NCBI RefSeq assembly: GCF_947495205.1
Contig: NZ_CANLXV010000005.1
Coordinates: 1 to 64,000, forward strand
DNA: 64,000 nt
Reading direction: 5' to 3'
Origin: an uncultured Polaribacter sp.
Lineage (GTDB): Bacteria > Bacteroidota > Bacteroidia > Flavobacteriales > Flavobacteriaceae
Of this stretch, positions 8,436 to 17,492 are shown one piece after another; the stretch's first letter is position 1, and each line of letters starts with the position of its first letter. The translations under genes and the position numbers were made by a program. The notes under the pieces were generated by a model. It worked only from the letters and a program-made list of their open reading frames with translations, was not told the origin of the DNA and made no database searches.

Positions 8436-10277
8436 ATGATGTATATAATGTTAACCATTTTAGTAATTACCATTGCACTTTTTGTTTGGGGCAAATACTC
8501 TCCAGATGTTATTGCCTTGGTATCTATGATTAGTTTATTTCTTTGCGGAGTGCTTACTTTAAAAGAAACTTTAAGCGGCTTTAGCAACGCTACAGTTATT
8601 ATGATTGCTGCCCTTTTTATAATTGGAGAAGGCTTATCTCAAACAGGTTGGACAGCTTTGGCTGGTAAAAAACTAATTGAATTAGCGGGTAAAAGTGTAC
8701 CAAAACTATTGGTAATTATTACATTAGGCTCTGGTGTTTTATCTGGTTTTGTAAGTAATACTGGTACAGTAGCAACGTTATTGCCGGCCACAATTTCTTC
8801 TGCTTGGAGCATTGGTACAATGCCTTCTAAAATATTAATTCCTGTAGCATTTGGTTCTAACACAGGTGGTTTATTAACTTTAACAGGTACACCACCAAAT
8901 ATTATTGCAAATAATGCTTTAATTGATGCTGGTTTTGATGGGTTTTCTTTTTTTGAATTTGGGTTAATTGGTTTGCCGCTTTTAATTATTGCCATTGTTT
9001 ATTTTAGATACATTGGTTTTAAATTACTTCCAAAAAATAAAACAAACAACAAACCTATTAATATAGATTCTACTTTGCATGAATGGATAGAAGCTTATCA
9101 AATTGAAAACGATTATTACCAATTAAGAATTCGTTCTAACTCTCAGTTAATTAATACTCAAATTAGCAAATGGGATATTGAGCACAATTATAACGTAAAT
9201 ATTATTCGTTTAAAAAGAAGGCATCCTAATAGATTAAAAGGCAATTTACCTTTTATTGAAATGCCAGAAAATGAAACCGAATTAAGGTATCATGATATTT
9301 TAACTATTAAAGGACATACAGAAGATATTAATAAGTTAATGATTGACTTTAAATTGGGGCTTTTACCAAAAGAATCTGCTGAAAAAGAATTAAGAAGTAA
9401 TTTAATTAACCAAGAAGTGGGTATGGCAGAAGTAATTGTTACTCAAAAATCTTTTTTAATTGGTAGAGAAATTAAACTGCATGACTATTTTAAAAGATAT
9501 GGCATACAATTATTGGCTACTTCTAGACATCAAAAACCTTATTTAGAAGATAATTTAAGGGTAAATCCAGGTGATAGTTTTATTATTAGAGGTTCTTGGG
9601 AAGATATTGAAAACTTAAATACACAACACAAACACGTGGTTATTGTTGGTAGTCCAGAAGAAATGCAAAAAGATGTAGATGAGCTAACGCCAAAATCTTA
9701 TATTGCTTTAGGTGCTTTACTTTTAATGATTGGTATGTTGGTTTTTAAAATAGTTCCTGGCGCAATCGCAGCTTTAATTGCTGCAGGTATTGTTTTATTT
9801 GCTGGTTGTGTACCCTTTACAAAAGCATACAAAAGTATTAGTTTTACAAGCGTTGTAATGATTGCTGCCATGATACCAATGGGAGTTGCAATTCAAAAAA
9901 CAGGTGCAGCAGAACTAATTTCTAATTCTTTAATAAATTTCTTAGGAAAAGACAATCCAACTTTATTGCTAGCGGGTATTTTTATATTAACTACAACTTT
10001 TAGTCAATTTATAAACAACTCTGCAACGGCAGTTTTAATGGCGCCAATTGTTTTATTAGCAGCAAGTAGCGTGGGTATTTCTCCAGAGCCGTTATTAATT
10101 ACAGTTGCTATTAGTGCTTCTACCGCATTTTTAACGCCAATTGGTACCACAACAAATGCTATGGTAATGAGTTCTGGAAATTATAAATTTGTAGATTATT
10201 TAAAAGTTGGTTTTCCATTATTGATGATTTTTATAATAACCACCATTATTTTAGTGCCAATAATTTGGCCTTTTTAA
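8436..10277 (+). CDS. SLC13-family (DASS) permease with TrkA-C domains
   Basis: A 613-residue inner-membrane transporter. Two CitMHS/Na-sulfate symporter halves (about residues 1-200 and 420-613) flank a cytoplasmic insert with two TrkA-C-like domains (about 215-395). Family signature stretches are present: SNTGTVATLLPA and GTPPNIIANNAL in the first half, NNSATAVLMAPI and TPIGTTTNAMV in the second. Substrates in the family include sulfate and dicarboxylates; the exact substrate is not readable. Two adjacent ATG codons (8436, 8439) could both serve as start. The upstream 290 bases hold only AT-rich sequence with no firm motif; a terminator follows at 10299. Confidence 0.88.
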   Translation: MMYIMLTILVITIALFVWGKYSPDVIALVSMISLFLCGVLTLKETLSGFSNATVIMIAALFIIGEGLSQTGWTALAGKKLIELAGKSVPKLLVIITLGSGVLSGFVSNTGTVATLLPATISSAWSIGTMPSKILIPVAFGSNTGGLLTLTGTPPNIIANNALIDAGFDGFSFFEFGLIGLPLLIIAIVYFRYIGFKLLPKNKTNNKPINIDSTLHEWIEAYQIENDYYQLRIRSNSQLINTQISKWDIEHNYNVNIIRLKRRHPNRLKGNLPFIEMPENETELRYHDILTIKGHTEDINKLMIDFKLGLLPKESAEKELRSNLINQEVGMAEVIVTQKSFLIGREIKLHDYFKRYGIQLLATSRHQKPYLEDNLRVNPGDSFIIRGSWEDIENLNTQHKHVVIVGSPEEMQKDVDELTPKSYIALGALLLMIGMLVFKIVPGAIAALIAAGIVLFAGCVPFTKAYKSISFTSVVMIAAMIPMGVAIQKTGAAELISNSLINFLGKDNPTLLLAGIFILTTTFSQFINNSATAVLMAPIVLLAASSVGISPEPLLITVAISASTAFLTPIGTTTNAMVMSSGNYKFVDYLKVGFPLLMIFIITTIILVPIIWPF

Positions 10278-10298
10278 AGAAAAACATTTTACTTTTTT

Positions 10299-10343
10299 AA
10301 GCTAGATTATCTTTATTAAATAAGAAAATCTAGCTTTTTTTTT
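10299..10343 (+). terminator. Rho-independent terminator of SLC13 permease gene
   Basis: A 10-bp stem (AAGCTAGATT with AATCTAGCTT, 10299-10308 and 10327-10336) followed directly by a run of T. It lies between two convergent genes and its T-run serves the plus strand. Confidence 0.8.
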
Positions 10344-10346
10344 ATT

Positions 10347-11501
10347 TTAAAGTGAAGCTTTTATGGCCTGTTCTATATCTGAAATTAAATCTTTTGGCTC
10401 TTCAATTCCTACAGAAAAACGAATTAAACCATCTCTAATACCACGTTTTAAACGTTGTTCTTCTGTTAATAAAGCATGTGTGGTTTGGGCAGGAGAAACC
10501 ATTGTACTTTCTAAACCTGCTAAACTCATAGAAGGTTTTATCAATTTTAAATTATTTTGAAAAACCATGGGGTTTATACCTTCTTTTAACTCAAAAGACA
10601 ACATGGCTCCAAAACCTTTCATTTGTTTTTTTGCCAATTCATAATTAGGATGACTTTTTAAACCAGGATAATACACACGATCTATATTTGTACTACCTTC
10701 TAAATATTCTGCCATTTCTTGAGCATTTTTAGTTTGCTCTTTAACACGTAAGTTTAATGTTTTTAGACTTCTTTCTAACAACCAAACTGTTTGATCGCTT
10801 AAATTTCCACCAAAATTAATCGCTGTTTTCCAGATTTGGGCAATATGTTCTTTAGTTGCTGCAATTGCTCCCGCAGAAATATCTGAATGTCCTCCCATAT
10901 ATTTTGTAGCCGAATGCAAAACAATATCTATACCAAAATCTGCTGGATTTTGGTTGATAGGACTTGCAAATGTATTGTCTATCATGGTAATGCAATTGTT
11001 GGCTTTTGCTAAATTTGCAACGGCTTGCATATCTGTAATTCCTAAAAGCGGATTAGACGGCGTTTCTATATAAATTACTTTTGTATTTTTTTTTACTAAA
11101 GGAATAAAATCTTTAATAGCATCTGATTCTGTGAATGAATATTCAATTCCATATTTTTCAAATTCTTGCACAATAAAATTATAGGTTCCACCATAAATTA
11201 CCTGCTGAATTATAACATGGTCCCCCGTTTTTAAAAAAGCAAAAAGTGCTGCAGATATTGCTGCCATACCAGAACCAAAAATTAAGCCATCTTCTGTGTT
11301 TTCTAAAGCAGCTATTTTTTTACACAACATTTCTTGATTTGGTGTATTAAAATAACGCGGATATCTTTTAACATCTACACCATCAAAAGCATAAGAGGTA
11401 GCTGTATAAATTGGAGAAACTGCGCCTTTAAACTGCTCATCTTTTACCTCTCCTGTGTGTACACAAATGGTGTTTATTCCGTATTTTTTAGATTCTTTCA
11501 T
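10347..11501 (-). CDS. Cys/Met metabolism PLP-dependent enzyme (methionine gamma-lyase / cystathionine gamma-synthase family)
   Basis: A 384-residue fold-type I PLP enzyme of the trans-sulfuration family. It has the N-terminal ICVHTGE segment, the PLP-phosphate site GSGMAAISA (about 76-84), Asp175 in MIDNTFASP, and the Schiff-base Lys200 in LHSATKYMGGHSD. Full family length. Members cleave or build C-S bonds in methionine, homocysteine or cystathionine; the sequence does not settle which. The C-terminal SLAGLESTMVSPAQTTHA region is typical. The gene is transcribed alone and is divergent from the DUF2520 gene, with about 75 bases between the starts. Confidence 0.85.
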   Translation of the reverse strand: MKESKKYGINTICVHTGEVKDEQFKGAVSPIYTATSYAFDGVDVKRYPRYFNTPNQEMLCKKIAALENTEDGLIFGSGMAAISAALFAFLKTGDHVIIQQVIYGGTYNFIVQEFEKYGIEYSFTESDAIKDFIPLVKKNTKVIYIETPSNPLLGITDMQAVANLAKANNCITMIDNTFASPINQNPADFGIDIVLHSATKYMGGHSDISAGAIAATKEHIAQIWKTAINFGGNLSDQTVWLLERSLKTLNLRVKEQTKNAQEMAEYLEGSTNIDRVYYPGLKSHPNYELAKKQMKGFGAMLSFELKEGINPMVFQNNLKLIKPSMSLAGLESTMVSPAQTTHALLTEEQRLKRGIRDGLIRFSVGIEEPKDLISDIEQAIKASL

Positions 11502-11575
11502 TTCCTATTCTTTCTAATTGCTAAATTAACAAATCTTAAATAATGTTTTCTTAAAATTATAATATCTTCGTTATA

Positions 11576-12274
11576 ATGATATCAGTATTAATAATAGGTA
11601 ATGGAAATGTAGCCACGCATTTATATAAAGCTTTTTTAAAGGCTGATAATATTAAGATTACCAAAATAAAATCTAGAAACATAGTAGATATTCCTAGTGC
11701 AGCTATTACAATTATTGCCGTTTCTGATGATGCCATTGCAGCAGTTTCTGCAAAAGTTAACAACTCTTTTGTAGTGCACACTTCTGGCGCCTCTAGTTTA
11801 AATACACTAAAAAACAAAAGCAACAAAGGTGTTTTTTACATGTTGCAATCTTTTTCTAAAGGTAAAAAAGTAGATTTTTCTAAAATTCCATTTTGTTTAG
11901 AAGCAACAAATGAAAACGATTATAAATTGCTGGAAAACTTGGCTAAAACTATTGGCAAAAAAGTGTATCATATTTCTTCGGAACAAAGAAAAAAAATACA
12001 TGTTGCTGCAGTTTTTGTAAACAATTTTACCAATCATTTGTACAAAATAGGCCAAGATATTTGTGAAGAAAATCAAATTCCGTTTGAAATATTACAACCT
12101 TTAATTCAAGAAACAGCAGTAAAAATTAAAACAGTAGCACCAAAAAATTCGCAAACTGGTCCTGCAATTAGAAAAGATGAAAAAACAATAAAAAATCATC
12201 TAGAAATCTTAAATACACAACAACAAGATATTTATAAAATACTAACAGCATCTATTCAAGATACTTTAAAATAA
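11576..12274 (+). CDS. Rossmann-like DUF2520-domain protein
   Basis: A 232-residue protein with an N-terminal NAD(P)-binding Rossmann motif (VLIIGNGNVATHLYKAF) and a C-terminal helical DUF2520 domain (about 120-232, with HVAAVFVNNFTNHLY). Related to pyrroline-carboxylate and F420-type reductases, but its biochemical role is not known. It is directly upstream of the KdsC-like phosphatase (five bases), a pairing often found in flavobacterial genomes, so a link to LPS Kdo synthesis or envelope metabolism is possible. The start ATG follows a box TATCTTCG, one base off the TAnnTTTG consensus. Confidence 0.82.
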   Translation: MISVLIIGNGNVATHLYKAFLKADNIKITKIKSRNIVDIPSAAITIIAVSDDAIAAVSAKVNNSFVVHTSGASSLNTLKNKSNKGVFYMLQSFSKGKKVDFSKIPFCLEATNENDYKLLENLAKTIGKKVYHISSEQRKKIHVAAVFVNNFTNHLYKIGQDICEENQIPFEILQPLIQETAVKIKTVAPKNSQTGPAIRKDEKTIKNHLEILNTQQQDIYKILTASIQDTLK

Positions 12275-12279
12275 AAATT

Positions 12280-12804
12280 ATGGAAATTAGTTACAAACAA
12301 TTATTGCCCAAAATAAACACCTTTATATTTGATGTAGATGGCGTTTTAACCAACGGAATGTTAACCATAATGCCAGATGGCGAATTGGTAAGACACATGA
12401 ATGTAAAAGATGGTTATGCCATGAAAAATGCACTAAACAAAGGATATAGAATTTGTATAATTTCTGGTGGAACCAATTTAGGCGTTAAAAATAGATTAAT
12501 GGCTTTAGGAATAGAAGATGTATTCTTAGGCGCTCATGATAAAATAAAGCAATACAATCTATTGTTAGAAAAATACAATTTACAACCAGAAAATATTTTA
12601 TATATGGGTGATGATGTTCCTGATTATCCTGTAATGAAATTGGTTGGTTTACCAGCTTGCCCTAATGATGCTGTAAGAGAAATTCAACAAGTTTCTAAAT
12701 ACATTTCAGATAAAAAAGGTGGCGATGGTTGTGTTAGAGATGTAATTGAGCAAGTTTTACGAGTACAACAAAAGTGGGACGAAAACTTTGATGCAAGTCT
12801 ATAA
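12280..12804 (+). CDS. kdsC: KdsC-like HAD phosphatase
   Basis: A 174-residue C0-type HAD phosphatase. Catalytic Asp18 and Asp20 sit in FIFDVDGVLTNG, a second motif Ser/Gly lies in IISGG, and the last acidic motif is MGDDVPDYPVM. Size and motifs match KdsC, which dephosphorylates Kdo-8-phosphate in LPS core synthesis; the related CMP-acylneuraminate or other sugar phosphatases cannot be fully excluded. It starts five bases after the DUF2520 gene and is followed, after 49 bases, by a secreted DUF2147 protein. Confidence 0.8.
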   Translation: MEISYKQLLPKINTFIFDVDGVLTNGMLTIMPDGELVRHMNVKDGYAMKNALNKGYRICIISGGTNLGVKNRLMALGIEDVFLGAHDKIKQYNLLLEKYNLQPENILYMGDDVPDYPVMKLVGLPACPNDAVREIQQVSKYISDKKGGDGCVRDVIEQVLRVQQKWDENFDASL

Positions 12805-12853
12805 TTTTTAAAATGAAATTTTTTTTATAAATTCACAAAAACAATCTTTAGAT

Positions 12854-13279
12854 ATGAAAAACGGTATATTATTCATCTTTTTTACAATTTTTTCAATTTC
12901 AATACATGCACAAACTATTTTTGGTAAATGGCATTCTAAAAATGACGATACAGGAGAAGTAGATTCTGTTATAGAAGTTTACGAAAAAAACGGAAAAGCA
13001 TTTGCAAAGGTAATTGAAGTAAAAGATCCTGAAAGACAAGACGCAGTTTGCGAATTGTGTGAAGGCAAAAATAAAGGAAAAAAAATATTAGGTTTAGATA
13101 TTTTAACGGGTTTAGAAAAAGATGGTAACGAATGGTCTGGTGGAACAATTTTAGACCCAAGAAACGGAAAAGTATATAAATGCTACATAGCATTAGAAAA
13201 ACCAAACAAATTAAAATTAAGAGGTTACATTGGTTTTTCTATGTTTGGCAAAACTGCTTATTGGGAAAGAGCTAAATAA
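12854..13279 (+). CDS. Secreted DUF2147-family protein
   Basis: A 141-residue exported protein with a signal peptide ending near HAQTIFG (about residue 20). The mature part matches the DUF2147 pattern: GKWHSKNDDTGEVDSVIEVYE at the start, a pair of Cys in AVCELCEGK, the GLDILTGLEKDGNEWSGG core, then DPRNGKVYKC and the closing GYIGFSMFGKTAYWER. The family is a small beta-rich secreted fold, common in Bacteroidota and proteobacteria, of unknown function. Likely part of the same transcript as the KdsC-like gene or its own unit. Confidence 0.85.
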   Translation: MKNGILFIFFTIFSISIHAQTIFGKWHSKNDDTGEVDSVIEVYEKNGKAFAKVIEVKDPERQDAVCELCEGKNKGKKILGLDILTGLEKDGNEWSGGTILDPRNGKVYKCYIALEKPNKLKLRGYIGFSMFGKTAYWERAK

Positions 13280-13308
13280 AGTTTGTTTTTCTTTTTAAAC
13301 ATATTTTC

Positions 13309-13809
13309 ATGAAATTGAAAATGAGTAAAAAAATAGACCAAAGAATAAAGCGCAGCTTTTTTATGCTGATAGTGCTAGAAATAGTTGCTTGTTATTTTGC
13401 GTATTATACTTTAGGAGAGGTAAAGCAAATGTTATTGATATTTCTATTTTTTTTAAACGTAATTCCTATAATATTATATTTTTTAAGAATTAAAATAATT
13501 TCATTAGTAACTGCATTCATAATTGGGCTTTTCTTAATTCCAAATCAATTTTTATTATTAACAAAGTGGAATCAATTAAAAAGAGAATCTTTAGAAATAA
13601 AGAAGTATGTTTATCAATACAAAAAAGAAAATGAAAAATTTCCGGAAAACATTTTAACATATTCCTTTAAAAACAAAAATCTAATGGCTAATTTTTCTTA
13701 TCAAAAAAGTAATAAAGAGAATTTTAAATTGCAATATTTTATTGGCACAAAGGGCACAACACATTTTTACAATCACAATTTGGGTGAGTGGGCATATTAT
13801 GCTGACTAG
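13309..13809 (+). CDS. Hypothetical membrane protein
   Basis: I do not recognise this 166-residue protein. Three hydrophobic helices occupy about residues 15-90 and a C-terminal soluble part follows (KKYVYQYKKENEKFPENILTY). That segment resembles the N-terminal strand of pilin-like or periplasmic proteins but no cleavage motif is present. ATG codons at 13309 and 13321 are both possible starts. It lies 29 bases downstream of the DUF2147 gene. Codon use is like the neighbours. Confidence 0.6.
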   Translation: MKLKMSKKIDQRIKRSFFMLIVLEIVACYFAYYTLGEVKQMLLIFLFFLNVIPIILYFLRIKIISLVTAFIIGLFLIPNQFLLLTKWNQLKRESLEIKKYVYQYKKENEKFPENILTYSFKNKNLMANFSYQKSNKENFKLQYFIGTKGTTHFYNHNLGEWAYYAD

Positions 13810-13942
13810 GAAGAATATGAAAACAAATTTTTGAACTAGAAATCCAATTCTTGTTTACAATCCTAATTGTGGCTTATGGTATTTTGATAATAATTTTATT
13901 TCAATCTAAAAAATAAAAGCCCCTTTTAAAAATACTACAGGC

Positions 13943-14584
13943 TTAATTTTTCTCTTCTAGCATGGGCACAAAAGCAAAATCACCCAATTCTTTCTTTTCA
14001 AATTCTTTAGCAGATTTTCTAATAAAAAGTGTCATTATTTGGGTTTTATCACCCACAGGAATTAATAACATCCCTCCTATTTTTAATTGAGATAATAAAG
14101 GTTTAGGCACATAAGGTGCACCTGCTGTTACTATAATTTTATCAAACGGAGCTTGTTCTTTTAAACCTACATAACCATCACCAAAAATAAATTTTTTAGG
14201 CTTATACCCTAATTTTGGTAAAAAAAGTGATGTTTTTTTAAACAATTCTCTTTGTCTTTCAATAGAATAAACCACTGCTTTTAATTCTAGTAAAACCGCC
14301 GTTTGGTAGCCAGAACCTGTGCCTATTTCCAACACTTTTTCTCCTGGTTTTATAGCCAAGGTTTGCGATTGAAATGCAACTGTGTATGGCATAGAAATGG
14401 TTTGTTCTGCAGCAATAGGAAAAGCTTTATCTTGGTAGGCATGAGACTCAAAACTAGAATCTATAAATAAATGTCTAGGTATTTTACGAACTGCATTTAA
14501 TACATTTTTATCTAATATACCTTTTGCTTCTAATACAGTAGCCAATTGATTTCTAAGCCCTTGATGTTTTGATGTATCTTTCAA
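13943..14584 (-). CDS. pcm: Protein-L-isoaspartate O-methyltransferase
   Basis: A SAM-dependent cytoplasmic repair enzyme that methylates L-isoaspartyl residues in aged proteins. Motif I is VLEIGTGSGYQTAVL, preceded by the PCMT-typical IPRHLFIDSSFESHAYQD and TISMPYTVAFQ, and followed by GDGYVG. Length of about 213 residues is normal. I place the start at the TTG at 14584 (reading MKDTSKHQGLRNQL), which fits the usual family N terminus; an in-frame TTG three codons upstream (14593) is possible. No ATG is available. It is divergent from the Gfo/Idh/MocA gene. Confidence 0.88.
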   Translation of the reverse strand: MKDTSKHQGLRNQLATVLEAKGILDKNVLNAVRKIPRHLFIDSSFESHAYQDKAFPIAAEQTISMPYTVAFQSQTLAIKPGEKVLEIGTGSGYQTAVLLELKAVVYSIERQRELFKKTSLFLPKLGYKPKKFIFGDGYVGLKEQAPFDKIIVTAGAPYVPKPLLSQLKIGGMLLIPVGDKTQIMTLFIRKSAKEFEKKELGDFAFVPMLEEKN

Positions 14585-14645
14585 TTTTAACAAATTTCTA
14601 AGAGCTAAAAATAAGAATAAATATAATTACACACTCATAAAATTG

Positions 14646-14653
14646 TATCTTTG
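14646..14653 (+). promoter_or_regulatory. TAnnTTTG box upstream of oxidoreductase gene
   Basis: TATCTTTG fits the Bacteroidota -7 consensus, 78 bases before the ATG at 14732. Between box and gene lies a small inverted repeat (TAACTC / GAGTTA, about 14700-14716) that could act as an operator. Confidence 0.4.
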
Positions 14654-14731
14654 TTTTCATTCATTTTTTTTATGAATAAAGAGAACTAACACAAACTTAT
14701 AACTCAAACCGAGTTAAACAAAATAATTTTT

Positions 14732-15691
14732 ATGCTAAAAGCAGGAGTTTTAGGTGCAGGTCATTTAGGCAAAATTCACTTACGTTTACTACAACAATCT
14801 AATAAATACCAATTGGTTGGCTTTTATGACCCTTTTACAGAAAACGCAAAGAAAGTTGCAGATGAATTTGGGTATAAACTATTCAACTCTATAGAAGATT
14901 TAATTGCAGCAGTAGAAGTTGTAGACATTGTAACACCAACATTATCTCACTTTGATTGTGCAAAAAAAGCAATAGAAAATGGCTGCCATATTTTTGTAGA
15001 AAAACCAATTACTACCACTGTTTTAGAAGCAGAAGCAATTAGAACATTAGCTAGTCAATATCACGTAAAAGGGCAAGTTGGTCACGTAGAAAGGTTTAAC
15101 CCTGCATTTACAGCTATTAAAGATAAAATAAACAATCCTATGTTTATTGAAACACATAGATTGGCAGAATTTAATCCTAGAGGAACAGACGTACCAGTAG
15201 TTTTAGATTTAATGATACATGATATTGATATTATTTTATCGGTTGTAAAATCTAAAGTAAAAAATGTACATGCAAGTGGTGTTGCTGTAATTTCTGAAAC
15301 ACCAGATATTGCAAATGCCAGAATTGAGTTTGAAAATGGTTGTGTTGCAAATTTAACTGCCAGCAGAATTTCAATGAAAAACATGCGTAAAACCCGCTTT
15401 TTTCAAAAAGATGCTTATATTTCTGTAAATTTTTTAAGCAAAGAATCTGAAATTGTTAGAATGAATGATGTTCCTGAAAAACCAGATGAATTTGCAATGA
15501 TTTTGCAAAATGCAGAAGGTGTAAAAAAACAAATTTATTTTGATAAACCAGAAGTAGAAGACAATAATGCTATTTTAGATGAATTAGATTCTTTTGCAGA
15601 CGCTATAAATAACAATACAAAACCCGTAGTTTCACTAAGTGCAGGTACTGAGGCTTTGCGCGTTGCTCAAATGATTATTGATTGTTTTTAG
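14732..15691 (+). CDS. Gfo/Idh/MocA-family NAD(P)-dependent oxidoreductase
   Basis: A 319-residue cytoplasmic oxidoreductase. N-terminal Rossmann motif VLGAGHLGKIHLRLLQ (residues 5-20), the family motif VEKPITT near 90, and a C-terminal alpha/beta domain starting around 125 with GHVERFNPAF. Members act on sugars, inositols or related polyols, with NAD(P); substrate is unknown here. Expressed on its own; about 200 bases separate it from the next gene. Confidence 0.87.
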   Translation: MLKAGVLGAGHLGKIHLRLLQQSNKYQLVGFYDPFTENAKKVADEFGYKLFNSIEDLIAAVEVVDIVTPTLSHFDCAKKAIENGCHIFVEKPITTTVLEAEAIRTLASQYHVKGQVGHVERFNPAFTAIKDKINNPMFIETHRLAEFNPRGTDVPVVLDLMIHDIDIILSVVKSKVKNVHASGVAVISETPDIANARIEFENGCVANLTASRISMKNMRKTRFFQKDAYISVNFLSKESEIVRMNDVPEKPDEFAMILQNAEGVKKQIYFDKPEVEDNNAILDELDSFADAINNNTKPVVSLSAGTEALRVAQMIIDCF

Positions 15692-15898
15692 CATAAATTA
15701 GAAAATTAATAAATCAAAAACATTAAATGCAACCTAAAAACTTATCATTAATTCGTTAATAATTTAAGTTAAAAACCTTTTTTGTTTTAATTTCAGAAAT
15801 TCGTCTTTTTAGGTGAAATTCTAGCGCAAATTAATAAAAAATATTGTAGTGAAAAGTCTTGTAAAATGCTCAAAATCATATATTAAAAATTATTATTG

Positions 15899-16786
15899 AT
15901 GAAAAACATAGCTGTAATTGGTGCAGGTACCATGGGAAATGGAATTGCACACACATTTGCTCAATTTAATTATAATGTACATTTAATAGATATTTCTGAA
16001 GATTCTCTAACAAAAGGAATGGCTACAATTTCTAAAAATTTAGATAGAATGGTAGCGAAAGAAAAAATCTCTGAAAGTGATAAAGAAAAAACTTTAGCAA
16101 ATATTAGCACTTTTACAGCAATAAAAAATGGAGTTAAAAATGTAGATTTAGTAGTTGAAGCCGCTACAGAAAACACAGACTTAAAGCTAAAAATATTTAA
16201 AGAATTAGATAAAAACTGCGCTCCAAAAACAATTTTAGCTACCAACACCTCTTCAATTTCTATTACACAAATTGCTGCAGCAACAAATAGACCAGACAAA
16301 GTAATTGGTATGCACTTTATGAATCCTGTGCCAATAATGAAATTGGTAGAAATTATTAGTGGTTACAATACTGCTGATACAGTTTTGGAAACCATAATAA
16401 ATTTGTCTAAAAAAATAGCAAAAACTCCTGTAGCCGTAAATGATTATCCTGGTTTTGTGGCAAACAGAATTTTAATGCCCATGATTAATGAAGCTATAGA
16501 AACCTTATACAATGGTGTTGCTGGTGTTACAGAAATAGATACTGTAATGAAACTTGGTATGGCGCATCCAATGGGACCTTTACAATTGGCAGATTTTATT
16601 GGTTTAGATGTTTGCTTGTCTATAATGAAGGTACTTTATAACGGTTTTAAAAATCCCAAATATGCACCTTGTCCGCTTTTAGTAAACATGGTTATGGCTG
16701 GTAAATTGGGCATAAAATCTGGCGAAGGTTTTTATGATTATTCAGAAAACAGAAAAGCAGAAACGGTTGCTAAAATGTTTGCCTAA
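15899..16786 (+). CDS. 3-hydroxybutyryl-CoA / 3-hydroxyacyl-CoA dehydrogenase
   Basis: A 295-residue NAD-dependent dehydrogenase. The N-terminal NAD site is IAVIGAGTMGNGIAHTFAQ, the catalytic region has MHFMNPVPIMKLVEI, and the C-terminal 3HCDH domain carries DYPGFVANRILMPMINEA. It converts 3-hydroxyacyl-CoA to 3-ketoacyl-CoA in fatty acid or butyrate metabolism. Single-domain length (about 280-300) separates it from the long FadB/FadJ fusion enzymes. I use the ATG at 15899; a TTG just before it is less likely. Nothing is recognised in the 207 bases before it. The PagL-like gene follows after nine bases. Confidence 0.92.
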   Translation: MKNIAVIGAGTMGNGIAHTFAQFNYNVHLIDISEDSLTKGMATISKNLDRMVAKEKISESDKEKTLANISTFTAIKNGVKNVDLVVEAATENTDLKLKIFKELDKNCAPKTILATNTSSISITQIAAATNRPDKVIGMHFMNPVPIMKLVEIISGYNTADTVLETIINLSKKIAKTPVAVNDYPGFVANRILMPMINEAIETLYNGVAGVTEIDTVMKLGMAHPMGPLQLADFIGLDVCLSIMKVLYNGFKNPKYAPCPLLVNMVMAGKLGIKSGEGFYDYSENRKAETVAKMFA

Positions 16787-16795
16787 GAAAAAACT

Positions 16796-17434
16796 ATGAT
16801 AAAAAAAATAAGCAGTATTTTACTTATAATTATTAGCTTTTCTCTCTTTGCTCAAAAAAAGAAGAAAGGAATAACCAATGTTAAAAAAGTTGGTATTTTA
16901 TATAATTATACAGATCAAAATAATTTTGTTTTCAACGATCCTGATTTTTTATATACTGGTGAAACTATTAAACTACAGGCTTTTTATGATTTAGGTAAGT
17001 GGAAATCTTTTGATTTTGAATTGATAGCACAACCACAATTTCAGCGCATCAATCATCAACTCATAAATTCTTTTTTCGTTTTACCTACAGAAGAAAATTT
17101 TTTAGATAAAATAGAAGAATTTACAACTCCTAAAAAGATAAATTTTTATGCTTTTGAGTTAGGTTTTGTAATGAAAAAAGAAATCTTCAACAACTTTAAT
17201 GTGCTACTAACTGCAGGTTTAGGCTTAGGAAGTATAGACACTAGAACAGAGCGTTTGGCAAAGGGTTTTACCTTTTTAGAGAACTTATCTTTAGGTTTAT
17301 CTTATAAGGCTTTTGCAAAAACAACTTTTTATTTAGGTAGTAATATTGGTCATATTTCTAATTTAGATACCCAAAAACCCAATAACGGTTACTCTTTTTT
17401 AGGTGCAGAAGTTGGTATTGCTTATCATTTATAA
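16796..17434 (+). CDS. PagL-like outer-membrane lipid A deacylase (acyloxyacyl hydrolase family)
   Basis: A 212-residue protein with a signal peptide (about residues 1-20, ending SLFAQ) and alternating beta-strand pattern of an outer-membrane barrel. The C-terminal motif GHISNLDTQKPNNGYSF resembles the PagL active-site strand, where a His-Ser pair removes the 3-O acyl chain from lipid A. The match supports the acyloxyacyl hydrolase / PF09411 family; activity is not proven. It may be co-transcribed with the dehydrogenase nine bases upstream, though the functions look unrelated. Confidence 0.7.
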   Translation: MIKKISSILLIIISFSLFAQKKKKGITNVKKVGILYNYTDQNNFVFNDPDFLYTGETIKLQAFYDLGKWKSFDFELIAQPQFQRINHQLINSFFVLPTEENFLDKIEEFTTPKKINFYAFELGFVMKKEIFNNFNVLLTAGLGLGSIDTRTERLAKGFTFLENLSLGLSYKAFAKTTFYLGSNIGHISNLDTQKPNNGYSFLGAEVGIAYHL

Positions 17435-17443
17435 AAAATAAAA

Positions 17444-17470
17444 ACCTCATAAAAGTACATTTTATGAGGT
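17444..17470 (-). terminator. Terminator between convergent genes, mainly for dps
   Basis: Perfect 11-bp arms (ACCTCATAAAA at 17444-17454 and TTTTATGAGGT at 17460-17470) with a five-base loop. On the minus strand it is followed by TTTTATTTT, fitting a dps terminator; on the plus strand the tail is weak. Confidence 0.75.
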
Positions 17471-17492
17471 CTTAGTAATGTTTAAAAAAAGA

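Noticed and set aside
13851..13916. Tiny membrane peptide starting TTG (about 21 residues, LFTILIVAYGILIIILFQSKK type)
   Set aside because: Hydrophobic and in a clean frame, but too short and without ATG; could be chance in AT-rich DNA. Noted in case relatives share it.
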